Of a stretch of DNA of 64,000 nucleotides, positions 41,195 to 51,394 are shown in pieces (position 1 is the first letter of the stretch; each line of letters opens with the position of its first letter). The translations under genes were made by a program, and so were the position numbers. Source of the DNA: Bacillus shivajii (GTDB lineage: Bacteria; Bacillota; Bacilli; Bacillales; Salisediminibacteriaceae); the NCBI RefSeq assembly GCF_020519665.1, contig NZ_CP084703.1, positions 930,001 to 994,000 on the forward strand. Direction: 5' to 3'. Under the pieces are notes generated by a model. It was not told the origin of the DNA. It did no database searches and saw nothing but the letters and a program-made list of their open reading frames with translations.

Positions 41195-42610
41195 GTGAAA
41201 AACGACAAGCGGCAGATGAAAAAGCCGACAAAAATTAGCAAAGTAAAAATGCATAAAGGACAGCAATTTCCTTTAACGATTAAACGAATGGGGATCGATG
41301 GAGAAGGTGTCGGATTTTATAAACGAAATGTCGTTTTCGTCCCCGGTGCGATTCCAGGAGAAGTGATCGTCTGTGAAGTGACGAAAGTGCATGAAAAGTT
41401 TGCAACAGGGAAAATCGTTAAGGTTCGAACGCCCTCTCCAGACCGTGTAGAGGCACCTTGTCCTGTTTATTACGAGTGTGGTGGTTGCCAGTTGCAACAT
41501 ATGTCTTATGAAGCCCAGCTTCGCGAGAAAAAAGATGTTGTTAGTCAAGCATTTGAGCGATACACGAAAATTGATTTAGATAAGGTTTCCTTTAAAGATA
41601 CGATTGGAATGGACGAGCCTTGGCGCTACCGTAACAAAAGTCAAATGCAAGTAGGCGAGCGGGACGGAAAAGTGATTGCAGGACTTTATAGCGCAAACAG
41701 TCACAAGCTGATTGATGTACCCGGTTGTATCGTCCAACATCCAAAAACAGACGAAGTAACACAAGTGGTTAAAAAACTAGTCGAAGATCTTCGCATCCCT
41801 GTATACAATGAACGAAATCAAGAAGGTGTCATTCGTACAATTGTTACTCGCATTGGATTTGAGACAGGGGAATTTCAAGTTGTATTAGTAACCGCACAAG
41901 AATCAATTCCAAAACGAGATTTACTTATTGAACGTATAAAGGAAGAACTTCCTGGTGTGACATCGATTGTTCAAAACGTAAATGATAAGAAAACGTCACT
42001 GATTTTTGGAGACAAGACTGAAGTTTTATACGGAAAAGAGAAAATTGAAGAAAAGCTCGGTGATTTATCGTTCGATTTATCACCAAGAGCATTTTTTCAA
42101 TTGAATCCGATTCAAACGAAAAAACTGTATGACGCAGCAAAAGAAGCAGCAGAGTTAACGGGCAAAGAAAAAGTTGTTGATGCGTATTGTGGCGTCGGAA
42201 CAATTGGCTTATGGCTTTCTGATGGGGCGGCAGAGTTACGCGGAATGGACGTCATTGAGGATTCCATCAAAGATGCAAAGAAAAATGCGAAAAACCATGG
42301 ATACGATGATGCGGTTTATGTTACAGGTAAAGCGGAAACATGGTTACCAAAGTGGGAAAAAGTCGGTTGGAAACCAGACGTCGTTGTTGTTGACCCACCT
42401 CGTACGGGCCTTGATCGATCCTTAATCGAAACATTGCTTCGCACAAAACCGAAACGCATCGTCTATGTTTCATGCAACCCATCAACCCTTGCGAAAAACG
42501 TCAACGACTTAACGAACGGTGGCTACAAATTAACATCTTTGCAGCCTGTTGATATGTTTCCTCAGACAGGGCAGGTAGAAGTAGTTTCGCAGCTTGTACG
42601 TCGTAAATAA
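41195..42610 (+). CDS. yfjO: RlmCD/TrmA-type 23S rRNA (uracil-5-)-methyltransferase
   Basis: 471 residues from GTG at 41195 (TTGAGGTGAACAAT). TRAM domain (about 25-85), [4Fe-4S] cysteines [10 protein letters not shown] plus a later VPGC, SAM-binding [25 protein letters not shown], and catalytic Cys in [14 protein letters not shown]. Methylates uridines of 23S rRNA. B. subtilis has two paralogues, RlmCD (YefA) and YfjO; adjacency to yfjP suggests this is the YfjO member. Confidence 0.88.
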   Translation: MKNDKRQMKKPTKISKVKMHKGQQFPLTIKRMGIDGEGVGFYKRNVVFVPGAIPGEVIVCEVTKVHEKFATGKIVKVRTPSPDRVEAPCPVYYECGGCQLQHMSYEAQLREKKDVVSQAFERYTKIDLDKVSFKDTIGMDEPWRYRNKSQMQVGERDGKVIAGLYSANSHKLIDVPGCIVQHPKTDEVTQVVKKLVEDLRIPVYNERNQEGVIRTIVTRIGFETGEFQVVLVTAQESIPKRDLLIERIKEELPGVTSIVQNVNDKKTSLIFGDKTEVLYGKEKIEEKLGDLSFDLSPRAFFQLNPIQTKKLYDAAKEAAELTGKEKVVDAYCGVGTIGLWLSDGAAELRGMDVIEDSIKDAKKNAKNHGYDDAVYVTGKAETWLPKWEKVGWKPDVVVVDPPRTGLDRSLIETLLRTKPKRIVYVSCNPSTLAKNVNDLTNGGYKLTSLQPVDMFPQTGQVEVVSQLVRRK

Positions 42611-42730
42611 ACAATATAGTCGCTGATTTATCTTTAAAATATTTTTTGGAATGGAACCGCCTTTAATATAGCGATAATAAAGGTTACTACCGGCAGTATA
42701 GTGAGAAAATGAAATTGGAGAGTATAATTT

Positions 42731-44395
42731 ATGAATACAAAAAATCATCAAGTATCCGTATATGCCCTTGGGGGAATGGGGGAAATCGGAAAAAATATGT
42801 ACGCTGTACAATTCCAGGATGAGATTATTATTATTGATTCCGGATTGAAATTTCCCGAAGATGAGTTATTGGGTGTAGATATAGTAATCCCCGATTATAC
42901 GTATTTAGAACAAAATGTTGATAAGATTAAAGGACTTTTTGTCACTCATGGACACTTGGATCATATTGGTGGAATTCCGTATTTACTACGTGCAGTGAAT
43001 ATTCCTATTTACGGTGGAAAATTAGCATTAGGATTGATCCGTAATCAGCTAGAGGAACACGGTTTACTACGAGAAGCAGTGTTGGAAGAAATTAACGAAG
43101 ATATGGTCGTGAAATTTAACAAAACATCCGTTTCATTTTTTAGAACGACACACAGTATCCCGGACTCCTACGGTATTGTTGTAAAAACACCACCTGGAAA
43201 CATCGTCCATACTGGTGACTTTAAATTTGACTTTACGCCTGTTGGAGAGCCCGCAAACTTATCGAAAATGGCTCGAATTGGAGAGGAAGGGGTACTTTGC
43301 TTACTTTCAGATAGTACAAATAGTGAAATGCCCGGAATCACAATGTCTGAACGAAAAGTAGGGGAAAGCATTGACCAGATTTTCCGTTCTGTCGAAGGTA
43401 GGATTATTTTTGCAACGTTTGCATCAAATATTTACCGCCTCCAGCAAGCTGTAGAAGCAGCGGTTAAATACGGCAGAAAAGTCGCTGTTTTTGGCCGAAG
43501 TATGGACAACTCTATAAATATGGCCCTAGAGCTTGGTTACATAAAAGCACCGAAAGATACATTTATAGATGCAGCACAAATGAACAAGATTTCAAGTGAC
43601 AAAGTCGTTATTTTATGTACTGGAAGTCAAGGGGAACCAATGGCGGCTCTATCCCGAATAGCCCATGGAAGTCATCGTCAAATCCAAATTATTCCAGGAG
43701 ATACAGTTGTGTTTTCGGCTACACCAATCCCGGGGAATACGATAAGCGTAAATAAAATTATTGATCAGCTGTACCGTGTTGGAGCAGATGTTATCCACGG
43801 ACGACTAAATGACATTCATACCTCAGGTCATGGTGGACAAGAAGAACAAAAACTTATGCTCCGTCTGATTAATCCAAAGTATTTCTTACCGATTCACGGG
43901 GAATATCGAATGTTAAAACAACATGCTAAATTAGCGAAAGATTGTGGCGTTTTAGAGGAAAACTGCTTCCTGATGGATAATGGTCAAGTGTTAGCTATGG
44001 ATAAAAAAGAAGCTGTGATTGCGGGCCGCATCCCATCAGGCACTTTAAATGTTGATGGGAGCGGTATTGGTGATATAGGCAACATAGTTATAAGAGATCG
44101 GCGGATTCTATCAGAGGAAGGACTTGTCGTCGTTGTCGTTACTCTTAATATGAAGGAATATAAGGTAATGGCAGGACCTGATATTATCTCTCGCGGATTC
44201 GTCTATATGCGTGAATCTGGAGATTTAATTAAAGAAGCCCAAGAGAAGCTTTCTATTCACCTAGATGAGTTAATGGAAGGGAAAATAACACAGTGGTCTG
44301 AAATTAAAAATGAAATTTCAGGACTTCTTGGTCCATTTTTATATGAAAAAACAAAGCGTAAGCCAATGATTCTCCCTATTATTATGGAAGTATAA
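42731..44395 (+). CDS. rnjA: Ribonuclease J
   Basis: 554 residues, the length of RNase J1. Metallo-beta-lactamase/beta-CASP fold: [10 protein letters not shown] zinc motif (HxHxDH), [33 protein letters not shown] and [11 protein letters not shown], and a C-terminal domain. A 5'-3' exonuclease and endonuclease in mRNA decay and rRNA maturation. It stands alone here with its own terminator; whether it is the housekeeping RNase J1 or a second copy cannot be told from one window. Confidence 0.93.
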   Translation: MNTKNHQVSVYALGGMGEIGKNMYAVQFQDEIIIIDSGLKFPEDELLGVDIVIPDYTYLEQNVDKIKGLFVTHGHLDHIGGIPYLLRAVNIPIYGGKLALGLIRNQLEEHGLLREAVLEEINEDMVVKFNKTSVSFFRTTHSIPDSYGIVVKTPPGNIVHTGDFKFDFTPVGEPANLSKMARIGEEGVLCLLSDSTNSEMPGITMSERKVGESIDQIFRSVEGRIIFATFASNIYRLQQAVEAAVKYGRKVAVFGRSMDNSINMALELGYIKAPKDTFIDAAQMNKISSDKVVILCTGSQGEPMAALSRIAHGSHRQIQIIPGDTVVFSATPIPGNTISVNKIIDQLYRVGADVIHGRLNDIHTSGHGGQEEQKLMLRLINPKYFLPIHGEYRMLKQHAKLAKDCGVLEENCFLMDNGQVLAMDKKEAVIAGRIPSGTLNVDGSGIGDIGNIVIRDRRILSEEGLVVVVVTLNMKEYKVMAGPDIISRGFVYMRESGDLIKEAQEKLSIHLDELMEGKITQWSEIKNEISGLLGPFLYEKTKRKPMILPIIMEV

Positions 44396-44406
44396 ATACG
44401 TAAAAA

Positions 44407-44453
44407 AAGAGGATGACTCACAGTGGAAAGAACTATGAATCATCCTCTTCTTT
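44407..44453 (+). terminator. Terminator of the RNase J gene
   Basis: AAGAGGATGACTCA pairs with TGAATCATCCTCTT; TCTTT follows. Confidence 0.85.
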
Positions 44454-44619
44454 AGGCTAAAGTAAATTTAGATTGCCTTACTTTGTAATTTATCTTTTGA
44501 TTGGCTTCTTTGAAAAAATGGTACCGTCTTTTTTCTAAAGAGAAATTAATAAGAGATTAACGTGTGGATAGTTAGGCGCATACCATAGTACATAAAGGCA
44601 AATTCAGAGGAGGCCTTAT

Positions 44620-45342
44620 ATGTACAATTTTCATACAAATATGGGATATCTAGGGGTTGTTGCATTTGTACAAGGCGATATAAATGGTGACCTAGTACCT
44701 GATAATGTTTACGTGACAGGGTTTAAAACGTCGGATGTTTCAATTATTCGAAACATTACCATAGTTATACAGGATGGAATGACAGGTCGTTTTTATAGCA
44801 TTCCGCTTAAGGAAAATATGGGATATGATCCTGCGTTGTTTTTAGGTGATTTCACAGGTGATGGGATAAATGATATTTTCATTAGCATACCGACAGGTGG
44901 TAGTGGCGGAACAACCTATAACTATATTTATTCTTTTGTGAATAATGTACCGCGTTTATTGTTTGATTCTAATGTGTTTAACCAGGAGTATCAATATGAG
45001 GTTAATTATATGGATGATTACAAGGTTGAGGTTATGAGCAAAAAAAATAACAAAAAATACATCATTGATTTATCATTACGTGGTCCTGATTATTTAAATG
45101 AAATTTATGATGAAAGTGGGAAATTAAAGAGTCCAATCAGTGGCTGGGTAGATCCAATTAGTGGCTTATATCCAATAGGTTATAGTTCGAGAGACCCAGT
45201 AAATTTGCTGATAGCCTATCAGCAAATTGCGGGAAGATTCCATGCTGATATTGTAGGCACTGTTCAAAATAGATTAAAGTGGAATGGTAATCGATTTATT
45301 TTGGACTATCAGGAAGTAGGTATCTATGGTATAGAGCTATAA
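44620..45342 (+). CDS. VCBS/FG-GAP repeat protein
   Basis: 240 residues without a signal peptide. Two calcium-loop motifs of the FG-GAP/VCBS type, GDINGDLVPDNV (about 19-30) and GDFTGDGINDIF (about 76-87), imply a partial beta-propeller. C-terminal region has no recognised motif. Similar proteins occur in spore formers, sometimes linked with the spore surface; role unknown. ATG follows AGAGGAGGCC. Confidence 0.75.
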   Translation: MYNFHTNMGYLGVVAFVQGDINGDLVPDNVYVTGFKTSDVSIIRNITIVIQDGMTGRFYSIPLKENMGYDPALFLGDFTGDGINDIFISIPTGGSGGTTYNYIYSFVNNVPRLLFDSNVFNQEYQYEVNYMDDYKVEVMSKKNNKKYIIDLSLRGPDYLNEIYDESGKLKSPISGWVDPISGLYPIGYSSRDPVNLLIAYQQIAGRFHADIVGTVQNRLKWNGNRFILDYQEVGIYGIEL

Positions 45343-45515
45343 AAGTTCTCTGATCGCGGAGGTTAATGACCCTAAAAGCAATAAAATTTATACGAACGTA
45401 AAAAGATACGATACGAATTGATAAGCGAAGGCTTTATAAAGGTAAGTTATCGATCAAAGAAAACAATATAAATTTTTGCTTACTATTTAAGATTCTAATA
45501 CATTCATAAAACAAC

Positions 45516-45553
45516 ACGCATGGCTTTCAAAGAGAAATGCCATGCGTTTTTTT
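45516..45553 (+). terminator. Terminator of the VCBS gene
   Basis: ACGCATGGC-TTTC and GAAATGCCATGCGT form a stem followed by TTTTTTT; about 170 bp after the stop. Confidence 0.85.
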
Positions 45554-45691
45554 ATCCTTAGTAGAATATCCCCATCCTAAACCATCTTATTACATTGACG
45601 GGTAGTCATGTTTAGATTAATATTGCTTGAGTGTAGGAATGCAATCATTTAGTTATAGAAGCAAACCCAACTGATAATTTTTACAATCTGA

Positions 45692-46077
45692 ATCATCATT
45701 CCGTTTTTTGTGCAATGAAACGATGACACTATAAATTTATCATTAAGTGTACGTTTTATTTTTACTATCAGAATTTATAAATTTATGGTCGATAGTATAA
45801 CGGCAACTAAGGCTTTCGCCATTAAAAATAGGCGAAAAGCCAAGTTTTGTTTAGAAGTGATCGTAACGAAAGGCGGCGACTCCCAGAGGATCAGCGACGA
45901 GCAATACTTCTTCGAACTGCTTCGAGCTGCGACGAGTAACCGCAGGAGCACTGTTTATCTGCGACGAGTAACCGCAGGAGCACTCTTTACCTGCGACGAG
46001 CAAGCGTCCGTCTGAAGTGGAGGTCACGCTCATTATTCGGAATTTGACATCATATTTTGAGTTCTGAAATTTATTCT
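45692..46077 (-). repeat. Family A element, degenerate copy 5
   Basis: Same order as copy 4 (GTTTTTTGTGCAATGAAACG arm, GGTCGATAGTATAACGGCAAC, GCGACGAGTAACCGCAG units here at 32-bp spacing from 45929, GCGTCCGTCTGAAGTGGAGG arm), but both terminal repeats are eroded. The CTTAGGC hairpin segment is missing. Confidence 0.7.
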
Positions 46078-46253
46078 CTATAAATCAACGAAATGTTGAA
46101 ACATATGACGATTTCTTTCGTCTAATTGAAGGATACGTTTTTTAATACATAAGCTATTTTTGTCATTAAATATTGGGAATCTAATAATCTGGATTAATTT
46201 TGCTAGGAAACTTGTCATTCGTAAAAATTCAGACAACAATGGAGGATATAGAT

Positions 46254-47423
46254 ATGCGACGACTTTATTTAATCATGGCAACATTATTTTTATTCCTTGT
46301 AGTTGCCATTATCGGTTATAGTACTAATTTTTCTTCTGTTTCTATACTGACAGACTCCAATATTGAGGAAGAGAAGCAAAATAACGGACAAGAAGAAGAT
46401 AGTGGTTATGACTCTTCTAAAGAAGAGGAAACACAGGATCAAAATGAAATAGAGGATACGCGGGATATAGAAGAGCGAAGTGAATCAGAAGAACAAAGTG
46501 AAAAAGAGCAGACAGACAAAATTCAGGATGAGCACCCTTCTTTGCCAGACGGTTCGTTTACAATTGGATCCCAAGGGGAAGGTGTAAGTGATTTACAAGG
46601 TGCCCTACGGCAAATAGGTTACGATGTTCCAGATGATGGCGTTTATCAAACAGAAACAGCGAAAGCCATTTATCATTTTCAACAAGCCCATGATGAATTG
46701 GGGAATGATGGATTATACGGTCCAAATACTCGCTCTATGTTGGAAGAGCGTCTAGCTTCAGGTGAAAAAATGGAAACAGAAAACTTTTTAAAACTAGAAT
46801 TGCCTAATCAAGATCCGGGCAATCAGTTTCCTCCAAGAGGAGAATTAGTTAAAGACCCTGATGATATCCTAGTCCTTGTTAATAAAGAAAATCATTTGCC
46901 AGCTGGTTACACGCCATTTGATCTTATGGAACCAGATGTACCGTTTCCATTTGATGAAGACCTTCCTCAAAAGTTGATGCGAGCGGAAGCAGCTGAAGCA
47001 TTGGAATTATTATTTGAGGCAACTGAAAAAGAGGGGCTACACTTGTTTGCTCAATCAGGATATCGTTCATATAATCGGCAAAGAGAAATCTTCACTTGGA
47101 ATGCAAATGAACGTGGAGAAGAACAAGCAAATCAGTATAGTGCACGAGCAGGAGAAAGTGAACACCAAACAGGGTTAGCGATGGATGTTACGACACATGA
47201 GGTTAATTTTCGACTTACTACAGATTTTGCAGACACTGCGGAGGGACAATGGATCGCTGAAAATGCTGCAAACTATGGGTTTATTATTCGTTATCCGAAA
47301 GGAAAAGAACACATTACTGGCTATCAGTATGAACCTTGGCACCTTCGGTATGTTGGTAAAGAAGTTGCTAAAGAGATCATGGAGAATAATTTGACGTTAG
47401 AGGAATACCTAGAAGACCATTAA
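46254..47423 (+). CDS. D-alanyl-D-alanine carboxypeptidase, VanY type, with peptidoglycan-binding domain
   Basis: 389 residues from ATG at 46254 (TGGAGGATATAGAT). N-terminal membrane anchor (about 5-22), long acidic linker (about 35-95), peptidoglycan-binding domain (about 104-168), then a VanY zinc DD-carboxypeptidase domain with SGYRSYNRQ, zinc ligands in SEHQTGLAMD (H304, D311) and EPWHLRYVG (H363). It trims the terminal D-Ala of wall stem peptides outside the membrane. The acidic linker again suits an alkaliphile surface. Confidence 0.93.
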   Translation: MRRLYLIMATLFLFLVVAIIGYSTNFSSVSILTDSNIEEEKQNNGQEEDSGYDSSKEEETQDQNEIEDTRDIEERSESEEQSEKEQTDKIQDEHPSLPDGSFTIGSQGEGVSDLQGALRQIGYDVPDDGVYQTETAKAIYHFQQAHDELGNDGLYGPNTRSMLEERLASGEKMETENFLKLELPNQDPGNQFPPRGELVKDPDDILVLVNKENHLPAGYTPFDLMEPDVPFPFDEDLPQKLMRAEAAEALELLFEATEKEGLHLFAQSGYRSYNRQREIFTWNANERGEEQANQYSARAGESEHQTGLAMDVTTHEVNFRLTTDFADTAEGQWIAENAANYGFIIRYPKGKEHITGYQYEPWHLRYVGKEVAKEIMENNLTLEEYLEDH

Positions 47424-47439
47424 TTTTCTATCTATATGT

Positions 47440-47480
47440 AAAGACCCTATTGTGAGACTTATAGTAGGGTCTTTTTTTTA
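47440..47480 (+). terminator. Terminator of the VanY-type gene
   Basis: AAGACCCTA and TAGGGTCTT pair; TTTTTTT follows. Confidence 0.9.
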
Positions 47481-47590
47481 GCCTTTACTTAATTCCACTT
47501 TGCGTTGTGAAAAAAATACCATTTTTTAGCATGGATTATGCACAGATACCTATGTCATGAATAAGATGTGGGTGAATAGGGAGGGGATAT

Positions 47591-47941
47591 ATGATGCAAC
47601 ACCAAAATGGGCATCACATGCAGCAACATGGAGCAATGGACCCTGCTGCTCACCAGCAACAAATGCATGATGTATGTGTGAGGTTCCAGCTCCATCTCGT
47701 GCAATTTGAAACAACGGATGGGCAAGTGTTTGACGGAATTATTGATAGTGTCGATCAAGAAGGAGTAAACATGCTCGTTCCTACAGGGGATATGGAACGT
47801 GAAGGGGAAAGTGAGCGTCAGTTCTACGGGCCTGGTTATACTCCATATGGTTATGGTTTTCCAAGAAGGTTCCGTCGCTTTAGACGCCACCGCTTTCCAT
47901 TTTTTGGCCTAAGAAGATTGTTTTTCCCATTCTTCTATTAA
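47591..47941 (+). CDS. His/Gln-rich small protein, possibly spore coat-associated
   Basis: 116 residues. N-terminus rich in His, Met and Gln (MMQHQNGHHMQQHG), middle region with an Sm-like look (VQFETTDGQVFDGIIDSVDQEGVNMLVP), and an Arg/Phe/Tyr-rich tail (RRFRRFRRHRFPFFGLRRLFFPFFY). Similar composition is seen in small Bacillus spore-layer proteins, but no family is certain. Strong site GGGAGGGGA before the ATG. Confidence 0.65.
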   Translation: MMQHQNGHHMQQHGAMDPAAHQQQMHDVCVRFQLHLVQFETTDGQVFDGIIDSVDQEGVNMLVPTGDMEREGESERQFYGPGYTPYGYGFPRRFRRFRRHRFPFFGLRRLFFPFFY

Positions 47942-47948
47942 TGTACTA

Positions 47949-47980
47949 GAAAAGGACTATCCGACGGGATGGTCCTTTTC
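47949..47980. terminator. Bidirectional terminator
   Basis: GAAAAGGAC and GTCCTTTTC enclose TATCCGACGGGATG, itself partly paired; lies between convergent genes. Confidence 0.75.
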
Positions 47981-48000
47981 ACGTTATAAATGTTAAATGG

Positions 48001-48939
48001 TTATCGAATCGCCCCATGAGGTAATACAGCATGCACGCCTTTTACCCCATTAACAACTTGTGTAATTCTTAGATCAACAGCAACGCTAGCCAGTGCTGTT
48101 GCTTCATTTTTTTCGACATGATAAAACGATTGGATTAACTTAACCATTTCATTTAATGCTGTTGCAGTCGCTTCGTTTAAATCCTCATCGAAGCCGAATG
48201 TAACCCATCCTGAAGGAGTGTTTGCAATTGGCATCGTAAGTTCTATATCTTCACGAACAGTTAAAGTAATGTCAACAAAATCCATTGGACATTCAATTGC
48301 CGTACCAGATACTTCACCGTCACCTTGCACAGCATGACCATCACCGATCGAGAATAATGCTCCTTCAACGGAAATTGGTAAATAGAGAGTACTACCTTTG
48401 ACAAGTTCTTTACAGTCAATATTCCCACCACAATAACGAGGTGGCGGTGTGCTATGTACGCCTGGTTCCTCAGGTGCTGTTGCTAGTAATCCCATAAAAG
48501 GTTGAAGCCCAACATGAAATGTCTTGCTACCGATTTCACATGAGCCTGTCATTGTCTGAGAATTAAGTTCCCAATCTAATTGAACTTTTGCTGATTCCGT
48601 AATTTCAAGTTTTTCATTTTGCCAATTTTTAATACCACCACCCCAGTTACGTCCATACCACCCGGGAACAATATCGTTTAAGCGAACTTCTAAAACTTGA
48701 CCAGGCTTTGCTTCACGAATCGCGATAGGACCAATGATAGGATGTCCTGGCTTTTCTTCTTTTTCCCTTGATGAAAAAATTGTTCTTTCTTCACCTTTAG
48801 AAGGGGAGTAGCCCCATTGAATATCAGGTGTTTTTAATTGAACCGAATCTCCAGAATTGATGGTAAGAACTGGTTCGTAATCGTTACTAAAAGAACCATG
48901 TACATGCTTGGGATCAATAGATAATAGTTTATGTATCAC
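48001..48939 (-). CDS. Acetamidase/formamidase family protein
   Basis: 312 residues from GTG at 48939, chosen because AGGAG lies 8 nt before it; the GTG at 48948 abuts the site. FmdA/AmdA fold with PPPRYCGGNIDCKELVKGSTLYLP, GDGHAVQGDGEVSGTAIE and NWGGGIKNW. Such enzymes release ammonia from formamide or acetamide. No nitrogen-control or transporter gene adjoins it. Confidence 0.9.
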   Translation of the reverse strand: MIHKLLSIDPKHVHGSFSNDYEPVLTINSGDSVQLKTPDIQWGYSPSKGEERTIFSSREKEEKPGHPIIGPIAIREAKPGQVLEVRLNDIVPGWYGRNWGGGIKNWQNEKLEITESAKVQLDWELNSQTMTGSCEIGSKTFHVGLQPFMGLLATAPEEPGVHSTPPPRYCGGNIDCKELVKGSTLYLPISVEGALFSIGDGHAVQGDGEVSGTAIECPMDFVDITLTVREDIELTMPIANTPSGWVTFGFDEDLNEATATALNEMVKLIQSFYHVEKNEATALASVAVDLRITQVVNGVKGVHAVLPHGAIR

Positions 48940-49169
48940 TGTTTTCACTCCTAAACCTCTAAAATATCTTTTATATTGGATCAGTTAAATTATATTACCT
49001 ATTCTTTTTTATCGCACCTGTGTCTTTTAAAAGCAGTGGACAAAAGCGAATGATCATTACCAAACTTATTTGTAGGGTAGATCTCCATACGATTTATTTT
49101 CGCATCATGACAAATGAAAATAGGTTAACTTTATTATTATAGTAAGTTTGGAAGTATGTTGCGAGGACT

Positions 49170-49558
49170 GTCTCTTCCTCTACAAGCATATTCTTTAAGT
49201 GTATCCGTCCACCTGACAAAACGCCACGTCCTGTGGCATGCCCGGCATTAGGACGTCCTGCCCGTCGAGACAACTCGCAGCTTATTCGACGAAGTCACCC
49301 TGGTTCCAACGGGAAAAGCAAAGCCCGTTGATCCAACATGACGACAGTCATGTTTAGCTGAGGTATTGCCCGTGGAAAGCGAAGCAACAAACAATGCTTC
49401 GTCGAACCACTGAGAGCTGCGCCGACGCATCCAGCTACGTAGCAAAAGCTAGTAGAGGAAGAAGCAACAAACACTGCTTCGTCGAACCACTGAGAGCTGC
49501 GCCGACGCATCCAGCTACGTAGCAAAAGCTAGTAGAGGAAGAAGCAACATGTGCTTCA
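49170..49558 (-). repeat. Dispersed element, family B-related copy 3
   Basis: Reverse complement shares CCGGGCATGCCACAGGACGT, GCTTGTAGAGGAAGA and neighbouring stretches with 2040-2130. Contains GCCAC-AGGAC-GTGGC on the minus strand (49223-49237). Bases 49381-49558 are an 80-bp unit repeated 2.2 times (starts 49381, 49461, 49541) with almost no differences. Terminal repeats are not clear. Confidence 0.7.
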
Positions 49559-49594
49559 AAACAATAAATTATTCAGAGTAACTTTTAAATTTTA

Positions 49595-49632
49595 AAAGAA
49601 CCTAGCTGATGGAGACCCATAAGCTAGGTTTT
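49595..49632 (-). terminator. Terminator of icd
   Basis: On the minus strand AACCTAGCT and AGCTAGGTT enclose a 14-nt loop, then CTTTTAAAA. Confidence 0.75.
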
Positions 49633-49638
49633 ATACTA

Positions 49639-51093
49639 TTATTGACCTTGTGCTAGAGAGTATCCTAGCTTGTCATTAAATTTATATAAGTTTTCAGTTT
49701 TAATGAAGTCAAGACCTGCTTTTTCGATTCGGCTTAATAAGTTTAAGATATCAATGTTTGTCACTTCACCTGTACCTTCAAAGCGGCAACGCCAATGGTC
49801 AGTTGTGAACGTTTCTGGGAACCCGCTTGGATAAACTTTTACACCACGGTTTGTAATGACAGCTAGCTTGAAATCTGGCCCTGCTAATTCTTCTAGCTTT
49901 TGACCAATTTCATTTGACGTTAGCTCATTATTAAATAAGAATACATCTACTCCGTCTAATTGGCGAACAACGTCAGCTTTTGGGCGGTCTTTCACTTGTG
50001 GAGACAGCTTGTGATCGTTTTCATCATTTTGTTCATTCTTTTTATATTCAACTGGTGTAAATGTTTCTGGCTTTTGCCCAAGACGTTCAATGACAGCTTC
50101 AGCAAATTCCATCGTTCCGACAGATGGTGCTCCTTTAGCAATGTCACCAGTATATACTCCATCTTCTAGTGTTTTTAACCACGCATTGTGTATGCGTTCT
50201 GCAACTTCTGGTTGATCAATGTGTACTAACATTTGAATTGCGCCTTGGATAAGTCCCGAAGGATTTGCAATTCCTTTTCCAGCAATATCTGGTGCACTAC
50301 CGTGGATTGCTTCGAACATTGCACATTGATCGCCGATGTTTGCCGAGCCAGCTAACCCAACACTTCCAGTTATTTGTGAAGCGACGTCAGAGGCAATATC
50401 TCCGTATAGGTTTGGCATCACAATGACATCAAAGTCTTGTGGTGTATCAGCAATCTTTGCAATTCCAATATCAATAATCCAATGCTCAGTTTCGATTTCA
50501 GGGTACTCTTCAGCGATTTCATTAAATACTTGATGGAAAAGGCCATCTGTTAACTTCATAATGTTATCTTTTGAGAAGCACGTTACTTTTTTACGATTAT
50601 TTTTGCGAGCATACTCAAACGCATAACGAACGATTTTTTCAGTTCCTGGACGTGTAATTAACTTTAAACATTGAACAACTTCTGGTGTTTGTTGGTGTTC
50701 AATACCAGCGTATAAATCTTCTTCATTTTCACGAATGATGACAAGATCCATATCAGGGTGTTTCGATTTAATAAGTGGTGTATATGAAACACTCGGTCTT
50801 ACGTTTGCATATAACCCTAACGTTTTACGAATCGTTACGTTTAAGCTTTTATAACCGCCACCTTGTGGGGTCGTAATCGGTGCTTTAAAGAATACTTTGG
50901 TGCGTCGAAGGGATTCCCAAGCTTCATCTGTAATCCCAGAACTATGCCCAGAAAGGTACATCTTTTCACCTATATCAATAAATTCTGGCTCAATTTTTGC
51001 ACCAGCATGTTCTAACACTTTTAGAGTGGCATCCATAATTTCAGGGCCAATTCCATCTCCTCTAGCAACTGTAATCGCGCGTCTGTCTGTCAT
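49639..51093 (-). CDS. icd: Isocitrate dehydrogenase, long (ICDH-alpha type)
   Basis: 484 residues from ATG at 51093 (AAGGGAGGATACGGATT). Isocitrate/isopropylmalate dehydrogenase fold: VARGDGIGPEIM, RENEEDLYAGIEH, MPNLYGDIASDVASQITGSVGLAGSANIGD, EAIHGSAPDIAGKGIANPSG. A C-terminal extension of about 140 residues (VRQLDGVDVFLFNNELTSNEIGQKLEEL...) is typical of the Thermus/alphaproteobacterial-type enzyme, not the roughly 423-residue Bacillus CitC. It oxidises isocitrate to 2-oxoglutarate; coenzyme preference cannot be read with certainty. May coexist with a normal CitC elsewhere. Confidence 0.9.
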   Translation of the reverse strand: MTDRRAITVARGDGIGPEIMDATLKVLEHAGAKIEPEFIDIGEKMYLSGHSSGITDEAWESLRRTKVFFKAPITTPQGGGYKSLNVTIRKTLGLYANVRPSVSYTPLIKSKHPDMDLVIIRENEEDLYAGIEHQQTPEVVQCLKLITRPGTEKIVRYAFEYARKNNRKKVTCFSKDNIMKLTDGLFHQVFNEIAEEYPEIETEHWIIDIGIAKIADTPQDFDVIVMPNLYGDIASDVASQITGSVGLAGSANIGDQCAMFEAIHGSAPDIAGKGIANPSGLIQGAIQMLVHIDQPEVAERIHNAWLKTLEDGVYTGDIAKGAPSVGTMEFAEAVIERLGQKPETFTPVEYKKNEQNDENDHKLSPQVKDRPKADVVRQLDGVDVFLFNNELTSNEIGQKLEELAGPDFKLAVITNRGVKVYPSGFPETFTTDHWRCRFEGTGEVTNIDILNLLSRIEKAGLDFIKTENLYKFNDKLGYSLAQGQ

Positions 51094-51273
51094 AATCCGT
51101 ATCCTCCCTTTCATTGTTCACATAAATCATTATTTTTCTATAACAAAATGTTGCAACGCTTTCATTATAACTTAATCACTTCTTTATAGGAATAACTATA
51201 AGGCTGATATTTCCGATTTTTCATACTTTTATCTTTTGAAAAAGTAAATTTCAGGGGGAAGAGGAATTGTGTA

Positions 51274-51381
51274 ATGCTTAAAGATAAAAAATGTAAATTG
51301 GTTAGGAATGGGAAAATTAATGGTACAGCAGCGGTAAGAGAGTGTATACGAATTTCTAGGTTTAGGAAAGTTAAGGATTGA
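51274..51381 (+). CDS. Possible 35-residue leader peptide
   Basis: MLKDKKCKLVRNGKINGTA... begins 8 nt after AGAGGAA and ends 13 bp before the GGDEF gene, overlapping its ribosome binding region. Basic, no family. Could be a real small gene or chance. The rest of 51094-51394 shows nothing definite. Confidence 0.3.
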   Translation: MLKDKKCKLVRNGKINGTAAVRECIRISRFRKVKD

Positions 51382-51394
51382 GGAGGAAAACTTA

